64,000 bases of DNA from Paenibacillus sp. SYP-B4298 (GTDB taxonomy: Bacteria > Bacillota > Bacilli > Paenibacillales > Paenibacillaceae). The translations under genes and the position numbers were made by a program. Positions 1 through 7,656 of the stretch are shown here, piece by piece; within the stretch, counting starts at the first letter, position 1, and the number at the start of each line of letters is the position of its first letter. The notes under the pieces were generated by a model that did no database searches, was not told the DNA's origin, and saw only the letters and a program-made list of their open reading frames with translations. The stretch spans positions 5,407,001 to 5,471,000 of the forward strand of contig NZ_CP115484.1 in the NCBI RefSeq assembly GCF_027627475.1, read 5' to 3'.

Positions 1-434
1 GTGGTCACGCCGGTAACAACCAGTCTTCGGATGCCGAGTCCCTGAAGCAGCAGCTCCAGGTTCGTTCCGACAAAGGCGCTGTATCGCTGCTTGCTGACGA
101 TATAGTCGTCCGCGGCGGGGGCTATCCGGTAATCGTCCGCTCCGGGTGTTCCCCGTCTGCATACGGCAACAGCCTCTTCAGGATCATATCCCTGGCGCGT
201 GTACCACGCCTTCATACTTGGGGAATCGGTAGCCGGATCGGTCACGAGCCGGATGAAGATAACCGGGATGTGCCGGTCATGCGCACCCTGCAGCAGCCGT
301 TCGATCTGGTCGACAGCGGGATCGATGGCGGACAGGTCGGCGCCGTATTGCGCCATTTTGCCATCTGCTCCGCAGAAGTCCTGTTGTACATCGACAATCA
401 GCAATGCGGTGCGGGTGGTCAGCTCCTGCATCAT
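1..434 (-). CDS. RutB-like cysteine hydrolase (isochorismatase family), cut by window edge
   Basis: About 144 codons of an isochorismatase-superfamily hydrolase run off the left edge, so the C-terminus is missing. I chose the ATG at complement 432-434, 7 nt after an AGGAGG; the ATG at 440 touches that site and is unlikely to be used. LLIVDVQQDF near the start holds the family's catalytic Asp, and SKQRYSAF near the cut holds the catalytic Lys. The nucleophilic Cys normally lies a few residues past the last visible motif VVTGVT and falls just outside the window. The gene begins 12 bp after the RutA-like oxygenase. That is the rutA-rutB order of the E. coli Rut pathway, in which RutB hydrolyses the ureidoacrylate-type product. 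The role is inferred from that neighbour; another amidohydrolase of the superfamily is possible. Confidence 0.85.
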   Translation of the reverse strand, partial: MMQELTTRTALLIVDVQQDFCGADGKMAQYGADLSAIDPAVDQIERLLQGAHDRHIPVIFIRLVTDPATDSPSMKAWYTRQGYDPEEAVAVCRRGTPGADDYRIAPAADDYIVSKQRYSAFVGTNLELLLQGLGIRRLVVTGVT

Positions 435-445
435 CTGCATCCCTC

Positions 446-1519
446 CTATTTCAGCACAGCGTTGCCGCGGAGCTGTGTCAGCACATCTCGCCCGAAGATG
501 GTCAGATCCTCGACATAATCCGGGAAGGTGAGCATCATGCCATCGATCTTCGTAACCTCGATAATCTCCTTGATCCGGCTCGTGATCGTATCCACACTGC
601 CCGCGATCGTCTCTGTCATAAATGCGCTCTTGGCCCGATGCACCATCGAGTTCTCGCGTCCATCAGGCTCCAGGCCGTAGCTTCTCAGCATCCCCTTAAT
701 CGCACCGATGTCTGCGCCCTCCTGATACGTCTTGATCCGTTGCTCGGCTTCCTCATCCGTTGCGCCCGGTACGATCGTGAACATGGCATAGGTCTTGATC
801 GTCTTGTTACGCTCGGCTGCCATGTCCTTGGCTCGCTTGCTGACGGCTGCCAGATCCTCCAGGTCACGCCCGCCGATGAAGCAGGCATCTCCCTCATCGA
901 TCGTGAAGCCCATGCCCTTCTCGGATTGCCCGGCACAGATAATCTCCGGCCGTGGCGATTGCAGCGGCTTCGGCAGCGACTCGCAGTCCTCCAGTGTGAA
1001 GTATTCGCCCTGGTGGCTCACCGTCTCTTCGCTCCACAGCCGCTTCACGAGCTGCATCCATTCTCTCGCCAGATCATAGCGTTGGTCGTGGTCGAGATGC
1101 TCCGGCCACATGCCCATCTGTCTGAACTCACCGGCGTAGGAGCCGGACACGACATTCATGCCGACCCGTCCGCCGCTGATCTGATCGAGGGTGGCGAACA
1201 TCTTGGCAGCGACAGCGGGGTGATACAGCAGGGTGTGCACGGTGGCGTATATTTTCACCCGAGAGGTAGCCTCGGCTAGTCCGGCCATCATCGTCATCGA
1301 TTCCAGGGAGATGCCCCAATGGTTGGTTGTGCCGCCGTAGCCCTTCCATTTCGCCATCGACATGATGAAGTCCAATCCCAGCTCCTCGGCAATCATCGCG
1401 GCCTTGCGGTTGATGGCATAGCTGCCGTCCAGTGTTGGCGCGGTCTCGGAGATGATCCAGCCGCCGTTCGTGATGGGGAGAAAGACGCCAAAGTCTACGT
1501 TATTGTAATCGGTGCTCAT
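446..1519 (-). CDS. rutA: RutA-like flavin-dependent pyrimidine oxygenase (LLM class)
   Basis: This 357-residue luciferase-like flavin monooxygenase matches remembered RutA sequence at many points: GVFLPITNGGWIIS at the N-terminus, FIMSMAKWKGYGG, LESMTMMAGLAEATSR, LDQISGGRVGMNVVSG and ICAGQSEKGM. RutA opens the uracil ring using FMNH2 and O2 and needs a flavin reductase (RutF in E. coli); no reductase is visible here, so it must be outside the window or supplied elsewhere. The ATG at 1519 follows AAGGAG. The gene sits between a binding-protein-dependent ABC transporter and a RutB-like hydrolase, which supports pyrimidine (or a related N-heterocycle) uptake and degradation. Related LLM enzymes act on sulfones (SfnG type), so the substrate is an inference from sequence resemblance plus context. 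Confidence 0.85.
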   Translation of the reverse strand: MSTDYNNVDFGVFLPITNGGWIISETAPTLDGSYAINRKAAMIAEELGLDFIMSMAKWKGYGGTTNHWGISLESMTMMAGLAEATSRVKIYATVHTLLYHPAVAAKMFATLDQISGGRVGMNVVSGSYAGEFRQMGMWPEHLDHDQRYDLAREWMQLVKRLWSEETVSHQGEYFTLEDCESLPKPLQSPRPEIICAGQSEKGMGFTIDEGDACFIGGRDLEDLAAVSKRAKDMAAERNKTIKTYAMFTIVPGATDEEAEQRIKTYQEGADIGAIKGMLRSYGLEPDGRENSMVHRAKSAFMTETIAGSVDTITSRIKEIIEVTKIDGMMLTFPDYVEDLTIFGRDVLTQLRGNAVLK

Positions 1520-1667
1520 GAATAATCGCTCCTTAGTGGTTATATGAGAGAGGGACGCGGAATCGTAAAGTAAACTGCAACTGCAATCTGTACGTGGTCA
1601 ACTGTTCTCTGTTATTGGAACTGCTGAACCGTATTCGAGCTCCAGGCATGTGCCTGAGAGAAGGGGG

Positions 1668-2831
1668 CTACCGCTCTGGCCAGATCAGAGCTTCGCCATT
1701 GTAGATGGAATTAATAAACGCGTTGTTCATCACCTTGTCCACGGGAAGCTTCTCCTTGATGACGCCTGCGTCGGAGAGCATCTCGATCTCTCGCGTCCAT
1801 TGCTCATCCGATTGCCAGGCGATGCCGTGACCGGGAAGCTTGGCCTGCTCGACCAATCCGCTCTCGACCGTCCAGCGGTTCGTCTCGGTCGGCAGATCAT
1901 AGAGGGAGTCGGATAGCGAAGCCAGCACCTTCAGCGAGGCATCGATATGGCTTGCCGCGTAGCTATGCGCCTTGGATACCGCGCGTAGGAAGTCCTCCAC
2001 CGCTGTCGGATTCGCCTCAGCAAAGGCGTTGTTGACTGCCAGCACACCGAAGGATGTCTCTGCGCCGAATTGGCCGGGGTCGATCAGCGATACATCAAGT
2101 CCCATTTTCTTCATCATATACGGCTCGTTGGACTTGTATACCGTCAGTGCATCCACCTTGCCCGAGCTGAGCACTGTCGGATCATAGCCGACGGATACGC
2201 CCTTAACCGAAGAGGGATCGATATTGGAATTCTTGAGCATCGCCTGTATGTTGGCCGGGAGTGCGCCGTGATAGCCAATCGTCTTGCCGACCAGATCCTT
2301 CGGCTCCTTCATGCCGGAATCGCTCATGACCATCAGCGCGCTGACGCCAGTCGCAGCGAAGGTAGCGACGCCCTTGATCGCTGCGCCATTGGCCACCGAT
2401 TGAATGACGAGGCTTGGCGTGCCTGCGCTGGCGATCTGGGCTTGTCCAGCGGCCAGGAACTTCATCCCTTCCGAATCGAGTCCGGGCATAATATGCACAT
2501 CCAGCCCCATCTCCTCGAAGTAGCCCAGCTCCTTGGCCATGATGACCTGAATATCTGGCGGAGAGGCCGCGTAGTAATAGCCAGTAATGTAGGTGATCTG
2601 TCCCGCTGCTGCGTTTAGTTTTTTGCGGGCTGCCCAATCGATCGAGGACTCATCAGGAGTCGCAGTGTTCCCGCCCGCCTGGGCACCGGACTCTGACCCG
2701 CCCGCCGTAGTAGCTGATGTGTTGCTGGAGCCCGCGCCGGAGCTAGAGCTAGAGCCGCATGCGGACAGTGCCATGGCACTGCACAGCATCATAATGAGCA
2801 GTAGGGTATACCGTTTGTTTTTTCTCTCCAT
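1668..2831 (-). CDS. ABC transporter substrate-binding lipoprotein, NMT1/ThiY/SsuA-like
   Basis: This 387-residue lipoprotein has a basic n-region, a hydrophobic core and a lipobox ending LSAC at about residue 25, then a Ser/Gly/Thr-rich linker. The mature part shows the NMT1/ThiY-type periplasmic-binding pattern: ITYITGYYYAASPPDIQVIMAKELGYFEEMGLDV, then SAGTPSLVIQSVANGAAIKGVA, then DLVGKTIGYHG. Written in short segments, these are the usual ligand-cleft blocks of receptors for hydroxymethylpyrimidine, riboflavin, taurine or sulfonates. It would capture the substrate outside the membrane for the permease and ATPase encoded just upstream. With a RutA-like oxygenase next in the operon, a pyrimidine ligand is the best guess. 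The 148-bp gap before rutA holds no gene. Confidence 0.88.
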   Translation of the reverse strand: MERKNKRYTLLLIMMLCSAMALSACGSSSSSGAGSSNTSATTAGGSESGAQAGGNTATPDESSIDWAARKKLNAAAGQITYITGYYYAASPPDIQVIMAKELGYFEEMGLDVHIMPGLDSEGMKFLAAGQAQIASAGTPSLVIQSVANGAAIKGVATFAATGVSALMVMSDSGMKEPKDLVGKTIGYHGALPANIQAMLKNSNIDPSSVKGVSVGYDPTVLSSGKVDALTVYKSNEPYMMKKMGLDVSLIDPGQFGAETSFGVLAVNNAFAEANPTAVEDFLRAVSKAHSYAASHIDASLKVLASLSDSLYDLPTETNRWTVESGLVEQAKLPGHGIAWQSDEQWTREIEMLSDAGVIKEKLPVDKVMNNAFINSIYNGEALIWPER

Positions 2832-2893
2832 CTCCCATTACCTCCATGATGATCAATGTGATTGACAAGCTATGCTATATAACCAGCGAAGCT

Positions 2894-3745
2894 TCAGGTG
2901 CGGTCGCTGCTGGATACATGCCAGTATAATACCTTTCGCTCTAGCAGACGGACGATATTGGTCAGCAGGATGCCCATCATCGCCAGGATGAAGATCGCCG
3001 AGAACATGCGCTCGGTCTGCATGTAGTTGCTGGACATCATAATGACATTGCCCAGCCCTTGGGTGGAGCCGCTCCATTCTCCGACTACAGCGCCCATCAC
3101 ACTCAGGCTGACACAGGTGCGGGCAGCAGAGAACAGATAGGGCAGGCTATTGGGCACACGCAGCTTGAAGAAGATTTCGCGCTTGCTGGCGTGCAGTGAT
3201 TTCATGTATTCAAGATGGTTATCATCAATAGAGCGGAAGCCGGTAATGGAGTTGACGAGCATGGGGAAGAAGGTGATGATAGCGGCGATTAAAATTTTCG
3301 GCAAGGCGTCAAATCCGAACCACAGGATGAAGAGCGGGGCAATCGCCATAATCGGCGTAACGTTGGCAAGCACAGCGATCGGGAGCAGCGTGCGCTCCAG
3401 CAACGGGGAGTGCGCCATGTAGATGCCTCCGATAATTGCCACCGTCATGCCGAGGAAAAATCCGGCCAGCGCCTCATACAGCGTCACCCAGGCATGTGGC
3501 AGATAAAATGTAAGGGAGGAGACAAACTCATATAAAACCGACGAGGGGGCAGGCAGTGTAACGGGTTGAATATGGAACAGTCGTACAGCCAGTTCCCACA
3601 GTAGGAACAGAACAACAAAAGCCGTCACAGGCGGCACATAGGCGGAGGTAGTGAACCAGGCTTTGGCTTTGCTCAGCATGGAGCCCCCCTTTCTGTCCAG
3701 CTTGGGGGAAACGATCAGTGCGGCTTCTCTAACGGCGCTTCTCAT
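2894..3745 (-). CDS. ABC transporter permease, SsuC/ThiX-like (BPD transport family)
   Basis: This hydrophobic protein of about 283 residues has six predicted membrane segments and the cytoplasmic coupling loop of binding-protein-dependent permeases (YMKSLHASKREIFFKLRVP). The reading frame stays open upstream to 3892, but that extension is Cys/His-rich and atypical. I place the start at the ATG at complement 3743-3745, preceded by AAGGAAGG. An ATG at 3679, preceded by AAAGGGGGG, is an equally respectable alternative that removes 22 residues. It lies between the ATPase gene (upstream) and the lipoprotein receptor gene (62 bp downstream). Together they form a complete importer of the nitrate/sulfonate/taurine/pyrimidine family. 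Confidence 0.87.
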   Translation of the reverse strand: MRSAVREAALIVSPKLDRKGGSMLSKAKAWFTTSAYVPPVTAFVVLFLLWELAVRLFHIQPVTLPAPSSVLYEFVSSLTFYLPHAWVTLYEALAGFFLGMTVAIIGGIYMAHSPLLERTLLPIAVLANVTPIMAIAPLFILWFGFDALPKILIAAIITFFPMLVNSITGFRSIDDNHLEYMKSLHASKREIFFKLRVPNSLPYLFSAARTCVSLSVMGAVVGEWSGSTQGLGNVIMMSSNYMQTERMFSAIFILAMMGILLTNIVRLLERKVLYWHVSSSDRT

Positions 3746-3848
3746 AGTAATCCTTCCTTTCCCTGACTTGATATAGTAGCATGAACAGCCTCGCTCTCCA
3801 TGATGCGCGCAGCGACCAGATGAGTACTGATGGAGACGTGATCCGCGC

Positions 3849-4625
3849 TTATTGCCATTTATCTCGCAAGTATCCTCTAATCTCAGCGACATAGTGGTGA
3901 AATGCGTCTGTGTCTTCTATAGAAGCATCGCGCGGTCGTGGCAGGTCAATGTCGATGATCTTCGTAATTTGACCGGGCCGGGCAGACATGACAACAACCT
4001 TGTCAGAGAGCAGCACGGCTTCCCTCAGACTATGTGTGACGAACAGTACAGTCTTCTGATGGGATTCCCAGATGTTGAGCAACTGGTAGCTAATCATCTC
4101 TCTCGTAATCTCATCAAGTGCCGAGAAGGGCTCGTCCATCAGCAGGATCGGCGCTCCTGAGCCGAAGGCGCGCGCAATGCCTACTCGCTGCTGCATCCCC
4201 CCCGACAGCTCCTTGGCATAGGCGTGGACGAAGTCTCCAAGGCCCACGGACTGCAACAGCTGTACCGGGTCTTCACGCTCCTGCACCTGGAGGCTATGCC
4301 CTCGAGTATTGACCTCGAAGGGAAGATTCATATTCTCCAGAACTGTGCGCCATGGGAAGAGCGCTGGCGATTGCGGGACGAACCCGAATTGCTTCTCGCT
4401 CTGTGCGTCGAGAGGGCTTAGTCCACCCACGGTCACCTCACCCTGCTCCACACTGGCCAAGCCGCCAACGATGCGCAGGAGCGTGGACTTGCCGCAGCCG
4501 CTGGGACCGATCAGGCTAACGAAGGTGCCTTGCTCCAGCTCCAGGTTAATATCCCGCAGCGCTTCTGTCACTTGGCCTCGACGCTTAAAATACTTGCTCA
4601 CTTGCTTCACCTTGATGTAGGCCAA
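3849..4625 (-). CDS. ABC transporter ATP-binding protein, SsuB/TauB/ThiZ-like (TTG start)
   Basis: This 258-residue ATPase has Walker A GPSGCGKST, Q-loop FVPQSPALFPW, signature LSGGMQQRVGIARA, Walker B ILLMDEP with the catalytic Glu, D-loop SALD and the H-loop VTHS. It powers the importer encoded by the next two genes and is the promoter-proximal gene of the operon. The only plausible start is a TTG at complement 4623-4625; a TGA lies in frame three codons upstream. The ribosome binding site is weak (GGTGATGGG), so translation is probably modest. The 3' end overlaps the long upstream extension of the permease frame but not the permease start chosen here. Confidence 0.9.
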   Translation of the reverse strand: MAYIKVKQVSKYFKRRGQVTEALRDINLELEQGTFVSLIGPSGCGKSTLLRIVGGLASVEQGEVTVGGLSPLDAQSEKQFGFVPQSPALFPWRTVLENMNLPFEVNTRGHSLQVQEREDPVQLLQSVGLGDFVHAYAKELSGGMQQRVGIARAFGSGAPILLMDEPFSALDEITREMISYQLLNIWESHQKTVLFVTHSLREAVLLSDKVVVMSARPGQITKIIDIDLPRPRDASIEDTDAFHHYVAEIRGYLRDKWQ

Positions 4626-4652
4626 TTCCCATCACCACACTTGTTTAAATGT

Positions 4653-4674
4653 TTAGTTAATTTTTATTAACTAA
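4653..4674 (-). promoter_or_regulatory. Palindromic operator in the leader of the pyrimidine operon
   Basis: A perfect inverted repeat, TTAGTTAAT-N4-ATTAACTAA, lies about 20 bp downstream of the predicted -10 box and 28 bp upstream of the TTG start. Two 9-bp arms around a 4-bp spacer is a typical TetR/GntR-size operator. Its position would block elongation or promoter escape. No cognate repressor gene is visible beside it; it may lie beyond the left edge. Confidence 0.6.
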
Positions 4675-4694
4675 CTGTTTAATTGATTAATCAC

Positions 4695-4723
4695 ATCGTA
4701 TCATCACTTCACTTTCATGTCAA
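4695..4723 (-). promoter_or_regulatory. Sigma-A-type promoter of the pyrimidine transport/oxygenase operon
   Basis: On the minus strand a perfect -35 TTGACA (4718-4723) is separated by 17 bp from TACGAT (4695-4700). It reads toward the ABC ATPase gene at 4625, and the surrounding 250 bp are strongly AT-rich. This is the only strong promoter seen before the five-gene run, so it probably serves the whole operon. Confidence 0.65.
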
Positions 4724-4880
4724 TATACATTACATTAATTTCGGAATTTGAAGTGAATTAGCGTAATATTTATAGATTTATGTAATATAAAATATCATTA
4801 AATATATAAAAATTACAATTTAAGAGTCGTTTTTGTGAATTATATTACATGGATATAACATTAAAATTCTGGGCACATAT

Positions 4881-4928
4881 AAAAAAACCAGACCAAAACG
4901 GAAAGTGACAGCTTCCGGTTTGGTCTGG
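4881..4928 (-). terminator. Rho-independent terminator after the 5.1-kb lipoprotein gene
   Basis: A long hairpin (arms 4888-4904 and 4912-4928, one internal mismatch, beginning CCAGACCAAA) is followed on the minus strand by a run of seven T residues (4881-4887). It ends the Crp/Fnr-lipoprotein transcript before the AT-rich promoter region of the next minus-strand operon. Confidence 0.85.
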
Positions 4929-5086
4929 CCTGGTTAAACTTGAAGATCCTTGTTGTTCGTATTTACAGCGACAGCTTGCGGGTGATTACCACAAGAAATT
5001 GAACGATAATATACGGTCTGCGTCTCAAGGTTGCCTTGCGTGCGACTGTTGCAGGAACGGTAAGGCACTGGAGATGGATGAACAAC

Positions 5087-6010
5087 TTACTGCACATACA
5101 ATCTCAGGCTTGCTTTTGGTGAGTCTGTATAAGGTTGCTCATCAGGCAGGTTCTTGAACGGCTGCGGCAGCATGATGGCTAGGAACACGCCTTTTTCCGT
5201 TGTGGGAAGCGTACCGGATATTCTCCGATCTTGTTTGGGCGGTATGGTGTCGTAGATGGAGGGTCTGCTCTCACTGATGGGAACCTGAACCCAGTTATAC
5301 AGAGCGACGATATAACCGTCTAGCTCGTAACTGCCTTGATTTCCATAAATAATATCGTATGGAAGATGAGGTTGCTCGGTGAGATAGGCTGCATTAGACC
5401 ATATATTGTATTCAGTATCTCCTCTGCGCCCTACAAAGACGCCGTCTATGCGTCCAGGCTGTATAATATCCGGGTTGAATAGTGGAGGAGGCGCTACATC
5501 GATGGATTCTGCATTATACAACAGATTGATTCGAATATTCATGACGCGGGACAGGCGGTCCAGCTCTCTAATATCTCCATCTTCGATCATCAGATCAGGA
5601 CTGCGAAAGAGAATGAGGTTGACGGAGTGAAAACCCGGATGATCCATTTTCAACGAGACGGGTATACTCGTGTACTGTTGAGCAGGAGCTTCAAAGAAAT
5701 AATGGGTATAGGAGCTTCCGTCAATGTGAAGGTCTATTTGCTGGTCATGATTAAAGGCAAGGAGTACAAATCTTTCGGACTGGGGGGTTTTGTTTCCTAG
5801 CACGATTCGCCTGTCGAACGTTCCTTGATGAATATGAAAGGTGCGCGCGGCTTCAATATCTTGTTCTGTACTATACAGTCCGAGTGTGAAGCCCTGCCCT
5901 GTCTTGGCGATTGGCAGCTCATCCTGGGAATAATCATATTCATTCTTTGTGGAACAACTGAGTAGTACCAATACGAAAAGGAGCAGCCCTACTATTTTGA
6001 ATGGTCGCAC
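5087..6010 (-). CDS. Lipoprotein of unknown function (GTG start)
   Basis: This 307-residue protein starts with a short basic n-region, a Leu-rich core and the lipobox VLLSC at about residue 19, so it should be a membrane-anchored exported lipoprotein. I do not recognise the mature domain. It is rich in beta-strand-like and aromatic segments (for example FHIHQGTFDRRIVLG and YNIWSNAAYL) without Cys or metal motifs. The start is GTG at complement 6008-6010, four bases after GGAGGT. It begins 12 bp after the Crp/Fnr regulator stop, so the two are almost certainly co-transcribed and end at the hairpin near 4.9 kb. No function is assigned. Confidence 0.85.
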   Translation of the reverse strand: MRPFKIVGLLLFVLVLLSCSTKNEYDYSQDELPIAKTGQGFTLGLYSTEQDIEAARTFHIHQGTFDRRIVLGNKTPQSERFVLLAFNHDQQIDLHIDGSSYTHYFFEAPAQQYTSIPVSLKMDHPGFHSVNLILFRSPDLMIEDGDIRELDRLSRVMNIRINLLYNAESIDVAPPPLFNPDIIQPGRIDGVFVGRRGDTEYNIWSNAAYLTEQPHLPYDIIYGNQGSYELDGYIVALYNWVQVPISESRPSIYDTIPPKQDRRISGTLPTTEKGVFLAIMLPQPFKNLPDEQPYTDSPKASLRLYVQ

Positions 6011-6022
6011 GTGTACCTCCTA

Positions 6023-6733
6023 TTAAATATCGCTCAAGGTCAACGGGTAGCTCGCATCAAGCAGCTCGAAGCGATTGCCTTCGATGCGGATGAGCCCGTC
6101 ATGAACCATCCGTTGCAGCTCACGGGACAAGGCACTGCGGTCAACTGTCAAGTAGTCGGCCAGATCGCTGCGGGAGAACGGGATGGTGAAGCAAGTGGCG
6201 TTGTTCTTTTTGGCTTGCAGGCTCAAGTAGTGCAGGACGCGATCCCGCAGCGACTTATGGGAGACCAGATCAAGCTTGCGGTAGATCGAGCGATTATTGA
6301 CCAGCAGCAGCGCCAGCATGTTCTCGATCATACGCGCACGTAGCTGGCAGGTCTGTTGCCCAGGGCGGACGATATTCATCATCTGAATAAATAGCAGCTC
6401 GCAGTCCGACCCGGCAACGGCCTCGTAGCCGCTAGGCTCTTGCGGCAGGCGCAGTGCCGTCTCGCCGATCATATCGCCAGCCTCCAGCTCCGAGAATATA
6501 TACCGCATGCCGGAGAGGTTCTCCCCGCACAGCAGCACATGGCCGCGCAGCACCAGGCCGACAGAATCGAGCAGATCGTCTCTTCTGAAGATCCGTTCCT
6601 TCCGTGCGAAGGAGAGGACGGTGCCCTGCAGACAATCGAGCGCAGCCTTCACCTCGTCCTCAGTGAAGCCTCTGAATAGCGCGGTGTTGCCGATTAACTC
6701 GTCATAGTCGCCGTACTTGCCATAGTCATTCAC
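6023..6733 (-). CDS. Crp/Fnr-family transcriptional regulator (GTG start)
   Basis: This regulator of about 236 residues has an N-terminal cyclic-nucleotide-binding-like beta barrel (ending with a DMIGETALRLP loop), a dimer helix, and a C-terminal winged helix with the recognition region SRSDLADYLTVDRSALSREL, typical of Crp/Fnr proteins. The barrel lacks a clear cAMP-binding Arg, and there is no N-terminal Cys cluster for an Fnr-type iron-sulfur centre. The effector is therefore unknown. I prefer GTG at complement 6731-6733, 8 nt after AGGAGG; an ATG at 6760 has no ribosome site. It is divergent from a cupin/cupin/methyltransferase operon and followed by a lipoprotein gene, so it probably controls both. 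Confidence 0.9.
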   Translation of the reverse strand: MNDYGKYGDYDELIGNTALFRGFTEDEVKAALDCLQGTVLSFARKERIFRRDDLLDSVGLVLRGHVLLCGENLSGMRYIFSELEAGDMIGETALRLPQEPSGYEAVAGSDCELLFIQMMNIVRPGQQTCQLRARMIENMLALLLVNNRSIYRKLDLVSHKSLRDRVLHYLSLQAKKNNATCFTIPFSRSDLADYLTVDRSALSRELQRMVHDGLIRIEGNRFELLDASYPLTLSDI

Positions 6734-6747
6734 TTTTCTCGCCTCCT

Positions 6748-6813
6748 GTTGCCATGGCAACAGAGCTAAGCCGCTATCTCTGTTACACTGTAGTTAAGTG
6801 AGAAGTATTCTCA
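6748..6813. promoter_or_regulatory. Divergent control region with two palindromes (regulator / cupin operon)
   Basis: Two symmetric sites lie between the divergent genes: GTTGCCATGGCAAC (6748-6761), a perfect 14-bp palindrome just upstream of the regulator's ribosome site, and TGAGAA-GTA-TTCTCA (6799-6813). The second overlaps a minus-strand -35-like TTGAGA that sits 16 bp from TACAGT. Either could bind the Crp/Fnr protein. The family's usual TGTGA-type site is not obvious. Confidence 0.4.
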
Positions 6814-6928
6814 ATATTAAGTATAGTATATCAGAACCGTGCAAGGCGTGCACAGGAGAAATGCGGGCTGCTGGTCATACCGCCCATCCAGCCAGGAGCA
6901 TGCCAAGGCGGGCTATGGAGGGGAAGGC

Positions 6929-7270
6929 ATGAGAATTACGGAGGACGTATTGCGGCTAACCGAGCGCATTCAGGTGGCGAAGCACCAGATCCGCAGCCGG
7001 TCTCTGGAGCCGAGTGACGCGCGAGCGCTATTGCAGCTGGAGAGCGAGCCGGAAGAATGTGTCGTGTATGCGTTAGACCAGGGAGAGACGATCAGTGCCG
7101 AGATTTTGCCAGGTCATAAGTGGATTGCCATGCTGGAGGGGCGCCTGCGGGTGAGAGTCGAAGGGGAAGATCATCTGTTGTCTCCCGGCATAACCCTGTT
7201 CATTGCGAAGCAGAGCTGGCATGAGCTGGAGGCGCTGGACAGCAGCAAGTATATACACATCATAACTTGA
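6929..7270 (+). CDS. Small cupin-domain protein (first of two)
   Basis: This 113-residue single-domain cupin has the core ILPGHKWIAMLEGRLRVRVEG, then LLSPGITLFIAKQSWHELEAL, the usual two cupin boxes. Only some metal-binding His/Glu positions are kept: one His in box 1 (GHKW) and one in box 2 (WHEL). The start is ATG 6929 behind GGAGGGGAAGG; the frame continues upstream to 6839, but that part lacks a ribosome site. It heads the operon divergent from the Crp/Fnr regulator and is followed 18 bp later by a second cupin, then a methyltransferase. The small-molecule or metal ligand is unknown. Confidence 0.85.
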   Translation: MRITEDVLRLTERIQVAKHQIRSRSLEPSDARALLQLESEPEECVVYALDQGETISAEILPGHKWIAMLEGRLRVRVEGEDHLLSPGITLFIAKQSWHELEALDSSKYIHIIT

Positions 7271-7288
7271 ATCGAGGAGGGCTTGAAT

Positions 7289-7642
7289 ATGGAACAGGAC
7301 ATGTATATCAAACGACTGCCGCATGCAGAGGTGCTTGATCTGAGAACGATCGTGCCCGTAGCGGAGCAGCAAATCTGCAGTCTGGCGATGGTGCAGCGCC
7401 CGAGTCTGAATGTGACCCTATTCTCGCTGGATCAGGGGCAGACGATTGGCGGACACGCTTCGCCGGGTGATGCTATGGTGCAGTTGCTGTCCGGCCAGGC
7501 ACGGATAACCATCGGAGAGCAGGACTATATCGTCCGTGCAGGAGAGAGCATCATCATGCCGGCTCGGGTCACGCATGCGCTGTATGCGGAAGAGGCGTTC
7601 CAGATGCTGCTCATGGTTGTGAAGCCTGAGCGCGAGCGCTGA
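7289..7642 (+). CDS. Small cupin-domain protein (second of two)
   Basis: This 117-residue cupin has the typical blocks TIGGHASPGDAMVQLLSGQA and ESIIMPARVTHALYAEE. The ATG at 7289 is 8 nt from AGGAGG; a TTG two codons earlier is too close to that site. It shares its fold but little obvious sequence with the cupin just upstream, so the two may form a heteromer or bind different ligands. The methyltransferase gene begins 14 bp downstream, and all three read as one transcript under the divergent Crp/Fnr regulator. Cupins of this kind often bind metals or small anions, but no ligand can be assigned from sequence. Confidence 0.88.
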   Translation: MEQDMYIKRLPHAEVLDLRTIVPVAEQQICSLAMVQRPSLNVTLFSLDQGQTIGGHASPGDAMVQLLSGQARITIGEQDYIVRAGESIIMPARVTHALYAEEAFQMLLMVVKPERER

Positions 7643-7656
7643 GAGGGGGAAGCGGC

